Of a stretch of 64,000 bases of DNA, positions 54,205-62,800 are shown piece after piece (the first letter of the stretch is position 1; the number at the start of each line of letters is the position of its first letter). The stretch lies in NCBI RefSeq assembly GCF_042852765.1, contig NZ_AP031414.1, one strand, 5' to 3'. The notes below the pieces were generated by a model. The model worked only from the letters and a program-made list of their open reading frames with translations, was not told the origin of the DNA and did not search any database. The translations under genes were made by a program, and so were the position numbers. The DNA is from Schaedlerella glycyrrhizinilytica_A. GTDB lineage: Bacteria; Bacillota; Clostridia; Lachnospirales; Lachnospiraceae.

Positions 54205-54971
54205 ACTTTTTTTCTTTGATCCAAATAGAACTTCAAAAAATCAAACGCTCCAAGATCCTGCTGCTTCTGGTCATTCCGGTCTTTATGATGTGGATCCCGA
54301 GTATCCTCAATGCCGATGGGATCTTCGACACACAGGGAATCCCGATCACACCGGAATCTAATTTTTTCGTTCAGGGCTTTATGGGCATGGTCTGGTTTAT
54401 GATCCCTGCCACGCTCATCCTCTGTACCGTACTGCTCCGGCAGAACGAACATACCAATCATGGGATCTTAAAAATGCTGGCGCTTCCCATAAGCGGTCCC
54501 GCCCTTTGTCTTGCAAAATTTACCGTGCTGATCCTGCTTACTTTTGTACAAATGCTCCTGCTGATCCTTGCATACTACTTAAGCGCAGCGGCGGCATCCG
54601 CAATGGTTGACTACACACTGCTTCTGCCGCCGCTTTTTGTTTTTCGTACTGTATTTGGATTTTATCTTGCTGCCGTCCCGATGGCTGCCGTCTTCTGGAT
54701 GATCGCGGTACTGATCGCCTCTCCGATCTTCCAGATCGGGATCGGACTTGCTTCCATCGTGCCCTCCGTCCTGCTGATCAACACAAAGGTCTGGTTCGCC
54801 TACCCGATGTGTTATCCGTTTTATCTGCTGATGATCGCATACGGACGGGCTGCCGCCGGGGTCTATGAGACAACCATCGACTGGATCCCATGGATCCCGA
54901 TTGCCGCCTCGCTCACGCTCGCCGCACTTTTCATCGCCTGCCTCCGTTTTGGTCACGCAGAGCGAAAATAA
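54201..54971 (+). CDS. Lantibiotic-resistance type ABC permease (LanG/CprC-like)
   Basis: 256 residues starting at the ATG at 54201, after AGGAGGTATCATTC. The N-terminus FFSLIQIELQKIKRSKIL repeats the basic pre-helix pattern of the previous permease, and six hydrophobic segments follow. An in-frame open stretch reaches upstream to 53511 but overlaps the other permease in a different frame. It is the third component of the exporter. Confidence 0.88.
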   Translation: MNFFSLIQIELQKIKRSKILLLLVIPVFMMWIPSILNADGIFDTQGIPITPESNFFVQGFMGMVWFMIPATLILCTVLLRQNEHTNHGILKMLALPISGPALCLAKFTVLILLTFVQMLLLILAYYLSAAAASAMVDYTLLLPPLFVFRTVFGFYLAAVPMAAVFWMIAVLIASPIFQIGIGLASIVPSVLLINTKVWFAYPMCYPFYLLMIAYGRAAAGVYETTIDWIPWIPIAASLTLAALFIACLRFGHAERK

Positions 54972-55008
54972 AGAACACTTCCAAATCTATCCTGAAAGGA
55001 GATCACTT

Positions 55009-55287
55009 ATGAAAACTAAAATTTATACTACTGTTTCCACGATCATGTTGTTCATCCCATGGGGGCTGCTTTTCCTCCGGCGCTATGACTGGGCGCTCCA
55101 GATGCCGATGGCAAAAATCCTGATTTCCGGCTGCGCCGCTTTGATGATCGCCGGTGGCATCTTCTCCGTGATCGTCTATGCCAAAGGCAACGTCCGCCAC
55201 CTCTGGATGCAGATCTGCATGATCATCCATATGCTCTATGCTGCCGTCGGGATCGCGGCGTTCTGCATGATGGCAATTTCAGATTAA
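55009..55287 (+). CDS. Small membrane protein of the exporter operon
   Basis: 92 residues with three hydrophobic segments (about 7-22, 35-55 and 68-88). It starts at 55009 after GAAAGGAGATCACTT and follows the last permease by 37 bases in the same direction. Not recognised. Its position suggests an accessory part of the peptide-resistance system, but nothing in the sequence proves that. Confidence 0.7.
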   Translation: MKTKIYTTVSTIMLFIPWGLLFLRRYDWALQMPMAKILISGCAALMIAGGIFSVIVYAKGNVRHLWMQICMIIHMLYAAVGIAAFCMMAISD

Positions 55288-55312
55288 AACATTCGATCAC
55301 TCCGGGATCTAC

Positions 55313-55364
55313 TGCGCTTGCGGCGGCTGCCGACATCATAAATACATCCGCCGCAGTCAGCGCA
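55313..55364. terminator. Hairpin between convergent exporter operon and queA
   Basis: TGCGGCGG (55319-55326) pairs with CCGCCGCA (55348-55355), and outer TGCGC (55313-55317) with GCGCA (55360-55364). There is no T-tract, but the site lies between two gene ends. Confidence 0.6.
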
Positions 55365-55368
55365 GCCA

Positions 55369-56394
55369 TCATTCGATAAACATCGCATCTCCAAACGAGA
55401 AAAAGCGATATTTCTCCCGAACCGCTTCCTCGTAAGCCGCCAGCACATGATCTCTTCCGGCAAGAGCGGACACAAGCATGATCAGCGTGGATTCCGGCAA
55501 GTGGAAGTTTGTGATCAGACAATCTAATATTTTAAACTGATAGCCCGGATAAATGAAGATTTCCGTCCATCCGCTGCACGCTTTCAAACGCCCGTTTTCA
55601 TCCGCCGCAGACTCGATCGTCCGGCAGCTTGTCGTTCCCACACAGATCACTCTTCCTCCGTTTTCTTTCGCGTGATTGATCTTCTTGGCTGCTTCCTCAT
55701 CAATCTGGTAAAACTCAGAATGCATATGGTGTTCCGTCACTTCCTCTACTTTTACCGGACGGAATGTTCCCAGACCGACATGCAAAGTCACGCGGGCGAT
55801 CTCAATCCCCTTATTCTGGATTTCCTCCAAAAGCTGCGGCGTAAAATGCAGTCCTGCCGTCGGCGCTGCCGCCGAACCCTCGTGGGTCGCATACACGGTG
55901 TTATACCGGTTCCGCTCTTTCAACTGGTGGGTGATATACGGCGGTAGCGGCATCTGTCCGAGCTGATCTAAGATTTCTTCAAAAATCCCCTCGTAATGAA
56001 ACCGGATCAGACGGTTTCCCTCTTCCACAACATCCACGACTTCCCCGATCAGCAGCCCGTCCCCGAAACTGACTTTGGATCCGACTTTCATCTTCCGCCC
56101 CGGTTTCACGAGCGTCTCCCAAGTATCATTTTCCCTGCGCTTCAAAAGCAGCACTTCGATCTTCGCTCCGGTTCCCACGCGCTCTCCGATCAGACGCGCC
56201 GGAATCACCTTTGTATCATTGATCACAAGGCAGTCTCCCGGATTCAAATAGTTAATAATGTCTTTAAATACATGATGCTCCGTCTCCCCGGTTTTCTTAT
56301 TTAACACAAGAAGCCGGGAAGAGGAACGATCCTCCAAAGGATCCTGTGCGATCAGTTCCTCCGGAAGATCATAATAAAAGTCACTCGTCTTCAC
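55369..56394 (-). CDS. queA: S-adenosylmethionine:tRNA ribosyltransferase-isomerase
   Basis: Transfers the ribosyl part of SAM to preQ1-modified tRNA to make epoxyqueuosine. 341 residues. FYYDLPEELIAQDPLEDRSSSRLLVL at the N-terminus, GDCLVINDTKVIPARLIG near 52, YNTVYATHEGSAAAPTAGLHFT near 165 and LITNFHLPESTLIMLVSAL near 295 are diagnostic. The start is GTG with AGAGGAACAAAACA ahead. It follows pheT by about 50 bases and probably shares the T-box-controlled transcript. Confidence 0.95.
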   Translation of the reverse strand: MKTSDFYYDLPEELIAQDPLEDRSSSRLLVLNKKTGETEHHVFKDIINYLNPGDCLVINDTKVIPARLIGERVGTGAKIEVLLLKRRENDTWETLVKPGRKMKVGSKVSFGDGLLIGEVVDVVEEGNRLIRFHYEGIFEEILDQLGQMPLPPYITHQLKERNRYNTVYATHEGSAAAPTAGLHFTPQLLEEIQNKGIEIARVTLHVGLGTFRPVKVEEVTEHHMHSEFYQIDEEAAKKINHAKENGGRVICVGTTSCRTIESAADENGRLKACSGWTEIFIYPGYQFKILDCLITNFHLPESTLIMLVSALAGRDHVLAAYEEAVREKYRFFSFGDAMFIE

Positions 56395-56445
56395 TGTTTT
56401 GTTCCTCTCTAAATTTCACCTGCGCTCCGTGCGCGGATGCCGTTT

Positions 56446-58866
56446 CTATTTTCTCAGTTCGATCTCCATCTCTTCCAGAACTTTCAGGATCTTCTCCATA
56501 GCCGCAGATACGTCCGCCTCTTCCAATGTCCGGTCTTTCGCGCGGAATACGATCGTATACGCAACGGATTTGTATCCGTCTTTGATCTGCGCGCCCTCAT
56601 ACAGATCGAACAGCGCAAAGCTCTCCAGATATTTTCCGCCTTTTGCTGCGATCACATCTTCGATCTGTCCCACAAGGATTTCTTTCGGCACGACCATACT
56701 GATGTCACGGCTGACTGCCGGATATTTTGCGATTCCCTCATACTTTCTGTCGAATGTCGCATACTCCAGTATTTCCGGCATATCGATCACTGCCACATAG
56801 GCACGCTCGCCGATTCCGTAAGTATCCGCCACTTCCGGATGTACTTCGCCGAGATAGCCGACTACTTTTCCGTCGTAAATGATGTTCGCCTGTCTTCCCG
56901 GATGCAGATACGGTTTTCCTGCGTTCGGATCATACGTTTCGCGCTGTTTCATACCGATCTTCTCAAAAAATTCTTCTACGACACCTTTCATCGTGAAGAA
57001 ATCTCCGTCCCCGTACATTCCCAATGTAAACTGCATCCGTTCCTCCGGAAGCTCCGTCAACGGAAGCTGTTTCGGCAGATAAATATTTCCCAGCTCGTAC
57101 AGTCTGACATTTTTATTTCTCCGATTGTAGTTAGTCGCAAGAGAAGTCAGCATTCCGTTCAAAGAAACGGTTCTCATCACGCTGTAATCTTCTCCCAGCG
57201 GATTCATGATATCCACGGTACGGCGAAGTTCGGAATCTGCCGGGATCAAAAGCTTATCAAATACTTTCGGGCTTTCAAAGGAATAGGACATTCCCTCGCT
57301 GAATCCGCAGAATTCCGCAATATCCCGTGCGATCTGTTCAATACGCAGTTTGAAAGAAAGCTTTCCGGCTGTCGCTTCTCCGGACGGAAGTGTCGTCGGA
57401 ATGTTGTCATATCCGTAGAATCTTGCAACTTCCTCCGCAAGATCTGCGATACGGAACAGATCATGACGGAATGTCGGAGCGATCACTTCTTTTGTCTCCG
57501 GATCGTATCCGAGATCGATCTTTTCAAAATAAGCAAGCATCTGTTCTTCAGAAAGATCTGTTCCGAGCATTGCGTTGATCTTGTCCGCATCAAACGGTAC
57601 GCGGACCGGTTCTTTCACTTTGCTGTACACATCCACGGTCCCGCCGACTACTTCTCCGGCTCCCATTTCTTCGATCAGCTGGCAGGCACGGTCGATCGCC
57701 GCTTTCGCATTGTTCGGATCCAGTCCTTTTTCAAATTTACCGGAAGCGTCGGTACGAAGTCCGACTCTCTTACTGGATTTGCGGATATTGACGCCGTCAA
57801 AGCAGGCAGCCTCGAACAGCATCGTCTTGACATCGTCGGTGATCATGGAATTTTCCCCGCCCATGATCCCGGCAATACCGATCGCTTTCTCGCCGTCGCA
57901 GATCATAAGAACGTCTTTGTCCATCTCCCGTTCCTGTCCGTCCAACGTTATGAACTTCTCTCCATCCTGTGCATTTTTTACAACGATGTGACGATCTACG
58001 ATCGTGTCCAGATCATAAGCGTGCATCGGCTGTCCGTATTCTTCCATCACATAATTTGTGATATCCACCAGATTATTGATCGGGCGAATTCCGACCGACG
58101 CCAGTCTTCTCTGCATCCATTCCGGAGACGGTCCGATCTTGATATTCTTCACGACACGGGCACAGTAACGCGGACACAGCTCGGTATTTTCCACCGTTAC
58201 TTTTACATAATCATTGACGTCCTCGCCATTTCCTGTCTCTGTCACGACCGGCGGACAGAATTTTTTGCCGAACGTAGCTGCCGCTTCCCTTGCGATACCG
58301 ACAACACTGTAACAGTCCACACGGTTGGACGTGATCTCATACTCAAATACGACGTCGTCTCTTCCGAGCGCTTTGATCGCGTCTGCGCCGACTTCTGCAT
58401 CTTCCGGGAAAATATAAATGCCGTTCTCCGGCGCTTCCGGATACATATTGGTATCCGATCCCAGTTCCTCGATGGAGCACATCATTCCGTAACTTTCCAC
58501 GCCGCGCAGTTTCCCTTTTTTGATCTTGATCCCGCCTGCAACGCGCTGTCCCGGCTCATGTCCGCCAGCGACACGTCCGCCGTCCAGTACGACCGGGACC
58601 TTTGCTCCCTCAAATACATTCTTCGCGCCGGTCACGATCTGTACCGTCTCGCTGCCGACATTCACCTGGCAGACAACCAGCTTATCCGCATCCGGATGTT
58701 TTTCGATCTTGTCGATCTGTCCGATCACGATTTTTTCCAGATCTGCATCCAGTTCTTCAAATCCCTCTACTTTTGTTCCTGACAATGTCATCGCATCGGT
58801 ATATTCCTGCGCAGTCACGTCCAGATCCGGGACATACGCTTTGATCCATGATAATGAAGTATTCAT
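56446..58866 (-). CDS. pheT: Phenylalanyl-tRNA synthetase beta subunit
   Basis: About 806 residues, normal for the bacterial subunit. In order: an N-terminal region with the EMAP/tRNA-binding domain (about 40-150, IGQIDKIEKHPDADKLVVCQVNVG), B3/B4 editing domain (about 210-385), B5 domain (about 405-475), the catalytic-like core and a C-terminal FDX-ACB anticodon-binding domain (from about 712, KYPAVSRDISMVV). The ATG at 58866 follows AGAGGAACAAAC. It forms an alpha2beta2 enzyme with PheS. Confidence 0.96.
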   Translation of the reverse strand: MNTSLSWIKAYVPDLDVTAQEYTDAMTLSGTKVEGFEELDADLEKIVIGQIDKIEKHPDADKLVVCQVNVGSETVQIVTGAKNVFEGAKVPVVLDGGRVAGGHEPGQRVAGGIKIKKGKLRGVESYGMMCSIEELGSDTNMYPEAPENGIYIFPEDAEVGADAIKALGRDDVVFEYEITSNRVDCYSVVGIAREAAATFGKKFCPPVVTETGNGEDVNDYVKVTVENTELCPRYCARVVKNIKIGPSPEWMQRRLASVGIRPINNLVDITNYVMEEYGQPMHAYDLDTIVDRHIVVKNAQDGEKFITLDGQEREMDKDVLMICDGEKAIGIAGIMGGENSMITDDVKTMLFEAACFDGVNIRKSSKRVGLRTDASGKFEKGLDPNNAKAAIDRACQLIEEMGAGEVVGGTVDVYSKVKEPVRVPFDADKINAMLGTDLSEEQMLAYFEKIDLGYDPETKEVIAPTFRHDLFRIADLAEEVARFYGYDNIPTTLPSGEATAGKLSFKLRIEQIARDIAEFCGFSEGMSYSFESPKVFDKLLIPADSELRRTVDIMNPLGEDYSVMRTVSLNGMLTSLATNYNRRNKNVRLYELGNIYLPKQLPLTELPEERMQFTLGMYGDGDFFTMKGVVEEFFEKIGMKQRETYDPNAGKPYLHPGRQANIIYDGKVVGYLGEVHPEVADTYGIGERAYVAVIDMPEILEYATFDRKYEGIAKYPAVSRDISMVVPKEILVGQIEDVIAAKGGKYLESFALFDLYEGAQIKDGYKSVAYTIVFRAKDRTLEEADVSAAMEKILKVLEEMEIELRK

Positions 58867-58934
58867 GTTTGTTCCTCTCTTTCTGTTCAATACTCGCCTT
58901 GCTTTTGCTCGTCTCTTATCTTACCGCCTGAAAA

Positions 58935-59954
58935 CTAGAACTGTTTTAAGAACCGGATATCATTTTCATAGAGCAGGCGCATATCGTCGATTTCATATTT
59001 CAAAAGTGCGATACGTTCCAGACCGACGCCAAACGCAAATCCGGTGTATTCTTCCGGATCGATCCCGCACATTTCCAATACGTGCGGATGAACCATTCCG
59101 CAGCCGAGGATCTCGATCCAGCCGGAACCTTTGCAGAAACGGCATCCTTTTCCGCCGCATTTGAAACAGCTCACATCCACTTCCGCGCTTGGCTCTGTAA
59201 ACGGGAAATGATGCGGACGGAATTTTGTCTTTGTCTCAGGTCCGAACAATTCTTTTGCAAATTCCTCCAATGTTCCTTTCAGATCCGAAAACGATACATT
59301 TTTGTCGATCACAAGTCCCTCGATCTGATGGAATGACGGAGAGTGGGTCGCATCTACTTCGTCTGAACGGAACACTCTTCCCGGCGCGATCATACGGATC
59401 GGAAGTTTTCCCTGCTCCATCACACGCGCCTGTACCGGTGACGTCTGTGTACGCAGCACAATGTCTTTATTGATGTAAAAAGTATCCTGCTCGTCTTTTG
59501 CCGGATGGTCTGCCGGAATATTCAATTTTTCAAAATTGTAAAGATCGTACTCTACTTCCGGACCCTCTACCACTTCATATCCCATTCCTACGAAGATCCG
59601 CTCTACTTCTTCCAATGCGATATTGTTCGGATGCCGATGTCCCACACTGCTTTTCTTTGACGGCAGCGTCACATCGATGACTTCCTGTTTCAGCTTTTCC
59701 TCTCGGATCGCTTTCTCCATCTTCGTTTTTGTCGCTTCCAGCATCTCTTCGATGACCGCTCTCGTCTCATTGACCATCTGTCCGACTTTCGGACGGTCTT
59801 CCGGGGCTACGTCTTTCATGCTTTTTAAGACTGCTGTCAATTCCCCTTTCTTACCGAGATATTTCACTTTTACATCATTGAGTTTTTCCAGTGCATCTGC
59901 CGCTTCGATCTGCGCCAGCGCATCTTTTTTGATCTGTTCCAATCTGTCTTTCAT
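58935..59954 (-). CDS. pheS: Phenylalanyl-tRNA synthetase alpha subunit
   Basis: 339 residues, as expected. An N-terminal coiled-coil runs to about 85, then class II catalytic motifs: HPNNIALEEVERIFVGMGYEVVEGPEVE near 110, RVFRSDEVDATHSPSFHQIEGLVID near 200, and GSGWIEILGCGMVHPHVLE plus FGVGLERIALLKY near the end. A Cys-rich insert CFKCGGKGCRFCKG near 260 could bind zinc and is seen in Firmicute PheS. The ATG at 59954 follows AAGGAG; the frame upstream runs into the T-box and is not coding. Confidence 0.96.
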   Translation of the reverse strand: MKDRLEQIKKDALAQIEAADALEKLNDVKVKYLGKKGELTAVLKSMKDVAPEDRPKVGQMVNETRAVIEEMLEATKTKMEKAIREEKLKQEVIDVTLPSKKSSVGHRHPNNIALEEVERIFVGMGYEVVEGPEVEYDLYNFEKLNIPADHPAKDEQDTFYINKDIVLRTQTSPVQARVMEQGKLPIRMIAPGRVFRSDEVDATHSPSFHQIEGLVIDKNVSFSDLKGTLEEFAKELFGPETKTKFRPHHFPFTEPSAEVDVSCFKCGGKGCRFCKGSGWIEILGCGMVHPHVLEMCGIDPEEYTGFAFGVGLERIALLKYEIDDMRLLYENDIRFLKQF

Positions 59955-59999
59955 CTGGTATCTCCTTTCCTGAATCCTTTCGATTTTCTTATGAATGCA

Positions 60000-60330
60000 A
60001 TAAAAAAACTCCATCCCACATAGGGACGAAGTCATTCGCGGTACCACCCTGTTTCCCCGGCAATCCATTCCGCCCGGAGCACTCAAGTTATGCGTAACGT
60101 GCAGTCTACGGCGCTTCCTACCCGTCTTCTTGCAGAACTTCTGTCAAACCATCTGCCTCTGCTGATAAAAAGACTCTTCAAAAACGCAGCTTGCGTGGGA
60201 AATTCGGTCGCCATCTGAACTAAAGAGAACTCGCAGCCGGTGATTCTCTCTCTCTGATAGAAATATGGTTTCCTACTTTACACGGTCATTGCTTTTTTTC
60301 CTATAAATCCGGCTCACCAAGCCGAACGTA
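60000..60330 (-). promoter_or_regulatory. T-box leader of pheST-queA
   Basis: On the minus strand the T-box sequence AACAGGGTGGTACCGCG is exact (core at 60037-60049). It is followed by a terminator stem (60008-60017 with 60023-60032) and a T-tract. Upstream, GGCGACCGAATTTCCCACGC and neighbouring arms form Stem I; a TTC triplet in that segment could be the Phe specifier, but I did not fold it. Uncharged tRNA-Phe binding should favour the antiterminator and raise pheST expression. Confidence 0.93.
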
Positions 60331-60336
60331 TTTCTA

Positions 60337-60365
60337 ATTGTAAACATCTGTTTTCCAAATGTCAA
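60337..60365 (-). promoter_or_regulatory. Promoter of pheST-queA
   Basis: TTGACA (60360-60365) and TACAAT (60337-60342) on the minus strand have a 17-base spacer. The -35 overlaps the stop codon of the yihY-like gene. Confidence 0.8.
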
Positions 60366-61207
60366 GATAATTTTCCAAAATAGTACCGTTCCAACAGTGC
60401 GTTTACCTCACCGCCAAGCAGGATCACATACATACACATATACAGCCACAACATGATCAGGATCAATGTCGTCATACTTCCGTACATACTCGAAAATCCG
60501 GTAAAAATATCCAGATACACGGAAAACAAAAACGAGATCAGAAGCCATCCGCAGGCAGTAAATACCGCTCCCGGAAGCTGCCGCTTCAGAGTTGTCTTCC
60601 GGCGGTTTTTCCGGTTGGGGAGGAAACGGTATACAATATCCCAAAAGCAGGTCAGCACAGCCAGCGTCACGACCGTACGGATCCGGATGATAAAATCCGT
60701 TATATGACGGAAAAACGGCGCGTGTTCATTGACGATCGCGCTGATGCTGTTGCCGAAAACAGATAGCAGCAGAGACAATACGATCGCAAGGATAAACAGT
60801 ACTGTATAAAAAGACGCCCGGATCCGCAGGTAGATATAATTACGCGTCTCAATATTTTCATAGACACAATTGAGTCCCGAAGTCACCGAAAGCACCCCTT
60901 TTCCGGCAGACCAGAGCGCCACTAAGATCGTAACGGAGATCACCGAGCCGGACTGCGCATACGCCTGTGTCACGATGGATCGGATCATCCCCTCCACCGA
61001 AGACGGAAATACCTGAGACAAGGCGTCCATCACCGCCGTCATCGTGATCGGCGTGTACTGTACCAATGTCATCAAAAGCAGGATGATCGGGATCAATGAC
61101 AGCACAAAAAAGTATGCCGCCTGTGCAGCATACGCTCCTGTATGATGAGAATTGATAATGGCGATCACTTTGAAAACTTTTTCTTTCAAACGTCTGTTTT
61201 GCTTCAT
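60362..61207 (-). CDS. YihY/BrkB family inner membrane protein
   Basis: 281 residues with six hydrophobic segments and the family segments AYAAQAAYFFVLSLIPIILLL near 30, LSVTSGLNCVYEN near 106 and LYMCMYVILLGGEVNALLE at the C-terminus. The family was once annotated as ribonuclease BN, which is no longer accepted; function unknown. Alone in its unit, with only a weak AAGAGATT site ahead of the ATG. Confidence 0.9.
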   Translation of the reverse strand: MKQNRRLKEKVFKVIAIINSHHTGAYAAQAAYFFVLSLIPIILLLMTLVQYTPITMTAVMDALSQVFPSSVEGMIRSIVTQAYAQSGSVISVTILVALWSAGKGVLSVTSGLNCVYENIETRNYIYLRIRASFYTVLFILAIVLSLLLSVFGNSISAIVNEHAPFFRHITDFIIRIRTVVTLAVLTCFWDIVYRFLPNRKNRRKTTLKRQLPGAVFTACGWLLISFLFSVYLDIFTGFSSMYGSMTTLILIMLWLYMCMYVILLGGEVNALLERYYFGKLS

Positions 61208-61261
61208 AATCTCTTCACTTTGCTTTTACAGCTTCCCCCTGATTTTATATTTCATGATCAT

Positions 61262-61417
61262 AGCGTCAGTGTGCAAAGGAGTATACGGTCGAAGAAGAGC
61301 AAATCTAAGCCTCTTTGTTGTTGCTTTCGCTCCGCGTACGTCTCTGTACGCGTCGTTCAAATGCCTAAAAGAGACTTAGATTTGTCTCTTCTCGACTCAC
61401 AGACCTCAACTGACGCT
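61262..61417. repeat. Long imperfect inverted repeat with nested hairpins
   Basis: Arms 61288-61316 and 61368-61396 are complementary over about 27 of 29 positions (GTCGA...GAAGAG, CAAATCTAAG, CTCTTT). An outer 9-base pair AGCGTCAGT (61262-61270) and ACTGACGCT (61409-61417) encloses them. The loop holds a further perfect hairpin CGCGTAC/GTACGCG. No coding potential is seen. It could be a small RNA, a very strong terminator structure, or a MITE-like palindromic element. Confidence 0.6.
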
Positions 61418-61433
61418 GTCGTCTCCGGATAAA

Positions 61434-61463
61434 GAAAGCACTTTCCGTATGGAAAGTGCTTTC
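61434..61463 (-). terminator. Terminator after the 6S-like RNA
   Basis: A perfect 13-bp stem (GAAAGCACTTTCC and complement) with a 4-base loop, followed on the minus strand by TTTATC. It would end a transcript starting near 61656. Confidence 0.7.
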
Positions 61464-61656
61464 CTGATTCTTTTGAGTCCCCAAAATGCCGTTCCCTGTA
61501 TTTTGACTCCTAGCTGACGCTAGGTGGGCGACCGCATCTGCTTTTTTGTCTTCCGCTGCATAAACGGCGGCTTGACATATTACAGAGATGTAGGAATCCC
61601 GTTTAAAGTAATGTAGGTTCAAAATGACAGGGGTATCGAACACCCCAGGTTATTTC
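61464..61656 (-). ncRNA. ssrS: 6S RNA candidate
   Basis: A non-coding segment with its own promoter and terminator. Its ends pair: minus-strand CCCTGTCATTTTGA (61619-61632) with TCAAAATACAGGG (61494-61506), one base bulged. Inside are a large open region and small stems such as CTAGC-TGAC-GCTAG (61510-61523). A rod with a closing stem, central bulge and about 190 nt length is the 6S RNA plan, and the CGCCCACCTAG...CTAGGAGTC part looks like clostridial 6S RNAs I know. The assignment is by eye. It would bind RNA polymerase in stationary phase. Confidence 0.55.
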
Positions 61657-61663
61657 TGAGAGT

Positions 61664-61692
61664 ATTATAACGCATTTACTTTGATTTTACAA
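61664..61692 (-). promoter_or_regulatory. Promoter of the 6S-like RNA
   Basis: TTGTAA (61687-61692) and TATAAT (61664-61669) on the minus strand are 17 bases apart. The -35 overlaps the stop codon of the second yitT-like gene. Confidence 0.65.
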
Positions 61693-62568
61693 GAGGTGTT
61701 TGTGCAAAGTAAATCCACGCCCTTTCACTTCACTCACCTGACTGATCACCATAAATGCTTTGTCATCGATCTCCATGATAAGCTGGTTTAATTTCGGCAG
61801 CTCCCGGTTGGAAACAACAGTCATGACCAGAAAGCCTTTATTATGAAGATAACCGGATTCCGTCCGGTACAATGTGGTTCCCCGATCCAATTTCTGATGG
61901 ATCATCTCATTGATCTCCTCATAACGCTCGCTCATGATCTTCACCTGCATCTGATTTTTTCCCATCAAAAGAACCTTATCCACAAGCACTGTATAGATCA
62001 TAACGAGCAGGATCCCATACAGACTCTTTTCGGTATCCCGGAAGAACATCTGACCGATCAGGATCAGAAAATCGAATGTATACAATCCGACCGATACCGG
62101 AACGCCCATTTTTTTATTCAGGATCAACGGCGGAATATCCATACCTCCCGTCGATGCTCCCGCTTTAATGACCATACCGATCCCTACGCCGATCGACACT
62201 GCCGCAAAAACCGTACAGAGCATCGGATCGTCTGTCAGATCCTGCAGCCATTCGATTTTTTGAAACACCCCGAGTATGACCGGAAAATAAAACGTACTGA
62301 TCAACGAAGTCAGAGCAAATGCTTTTCCGAGCAATACGACCGCCAACAGAAACATGACCGTATTAAATATGGCCGCAAACAATTCGATCGGCACACCGAA
62401 ATAATGATTGACGATCAGTCCCAGACCGGTCGTTCCGCCTGCCACCAGTCCGGTCGGAAGAACAAACGCCACGATTCCGGCACAATAAATAGTATTCCCG
62501 AGAAGTACAAAAAATATCTTCTTCAGATTAAAAATACTTCGCAGTTCCTTTTTTGATTCCACAGTCAT
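61687..62568 (-). CDS. YitT family membrane protein (second copy)
   Basis: 293 residues. Five to six hydrophobic segments with the family motifs LPTGLVAGGTTGLGLIVNHYFGVP near 38 and KAGASTGGMDIPPLIL near 135, then a DUF2179-like soluble domain (HQKLDRGTTLYRTESGYLHNKGFLVMTVV). It shares its architecture with the copy at 20185-21054 but is clearly diverged. Function unknown. AGAGAGGAAAACGGGAAATT precedes the ATG. Its leader contains a terminator-like hairpin. Confidence 0.9.
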   Translation of the reverse strand: MTVESKKELRSIFNLKKIFFVLLGNTIYCAGIVAFVLPTGLVAGGTTGLGLIVNHYFGVPIELFAAIFNTVMFLLAVVLLGKAFALTSLISTFYFPVILGVFQKIEWLQDLTDDPMLCTVFAAVSIGVGIGMVIKAGASTGGMDIPPLILNKKMGVPVSVGLYTFDFLILIGQMFFRDTEKSLYGILLVMIYTVLVDKVLLMGKNQMQVKIMSERYEEINEMIHQKLDRGTTLYRTESGYLHNKGFLVMTVVSNRELPKLNQLIMEIDDKAFMVISQVSEVKGRGFTLHKHLL

Positions 62569-62650
62569 AATTTCCCGTTTTCCTCTCTTTTATTTCTTAG
62601 TCTGCCTTGGATTTTATCGCATTAAATCAATAAATTTGCCGTAAAACGCA

Positions 62651-62680
62651 AGAAAAACAGGTTGCGAAACCTGCTTTTCT
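62651..62680 (-). terminator. Terminator-like hairpin in the leader of the second yitT gene
   Basis: CAGGTT and AACCTG form a 6-bp stem around GCGA, flanked by AGAAAAA and TTTTCT that extend the pairing. Read on the minus strand it is followed by TTTTTC. It lies between the promoter (62693-62720) and the gene, within about 30 bases of the expected transcription start. Confidence 0.6.
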
Positions 62681-62692
62681 CTCACGTTGAAC

Positions 62693-62720
62693 AGTATATC
62701 ATTTTTTCAAAAAAGTGCAA
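62693..62720 (-). promoter_or_regulatory. Promoter of the second yitT gene
   Basis: TTGCAC (62715-62720) and TATACT (62693-62698) on the minus strand with a 16-base spacer. Confidence 0.55.
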
Positions 62721-62800
62721 GCATTTATCGCGTGCATTTTATGTATAAATATGATATAGTTACAGTTATACTTATTTTTGGATAAAAGGAGTTTTGCTTT

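Noticed and set aside
56437..58782. Plus-strand open frame of 781 codons
   Set aside because: It is the exact antisense of pheT, whose protein is unmistakable. The composition (Arg, His, Ser and Phe rich) is typical of a shadow frame, and there is no ribosome binding site.
59955..60086. N-terminal extension of PheS by 44 residues
   Set aside because: This stretch holds the T-box sequence and its terminator; the start at 59954 has AAGGAG and gives the normal PheS length.
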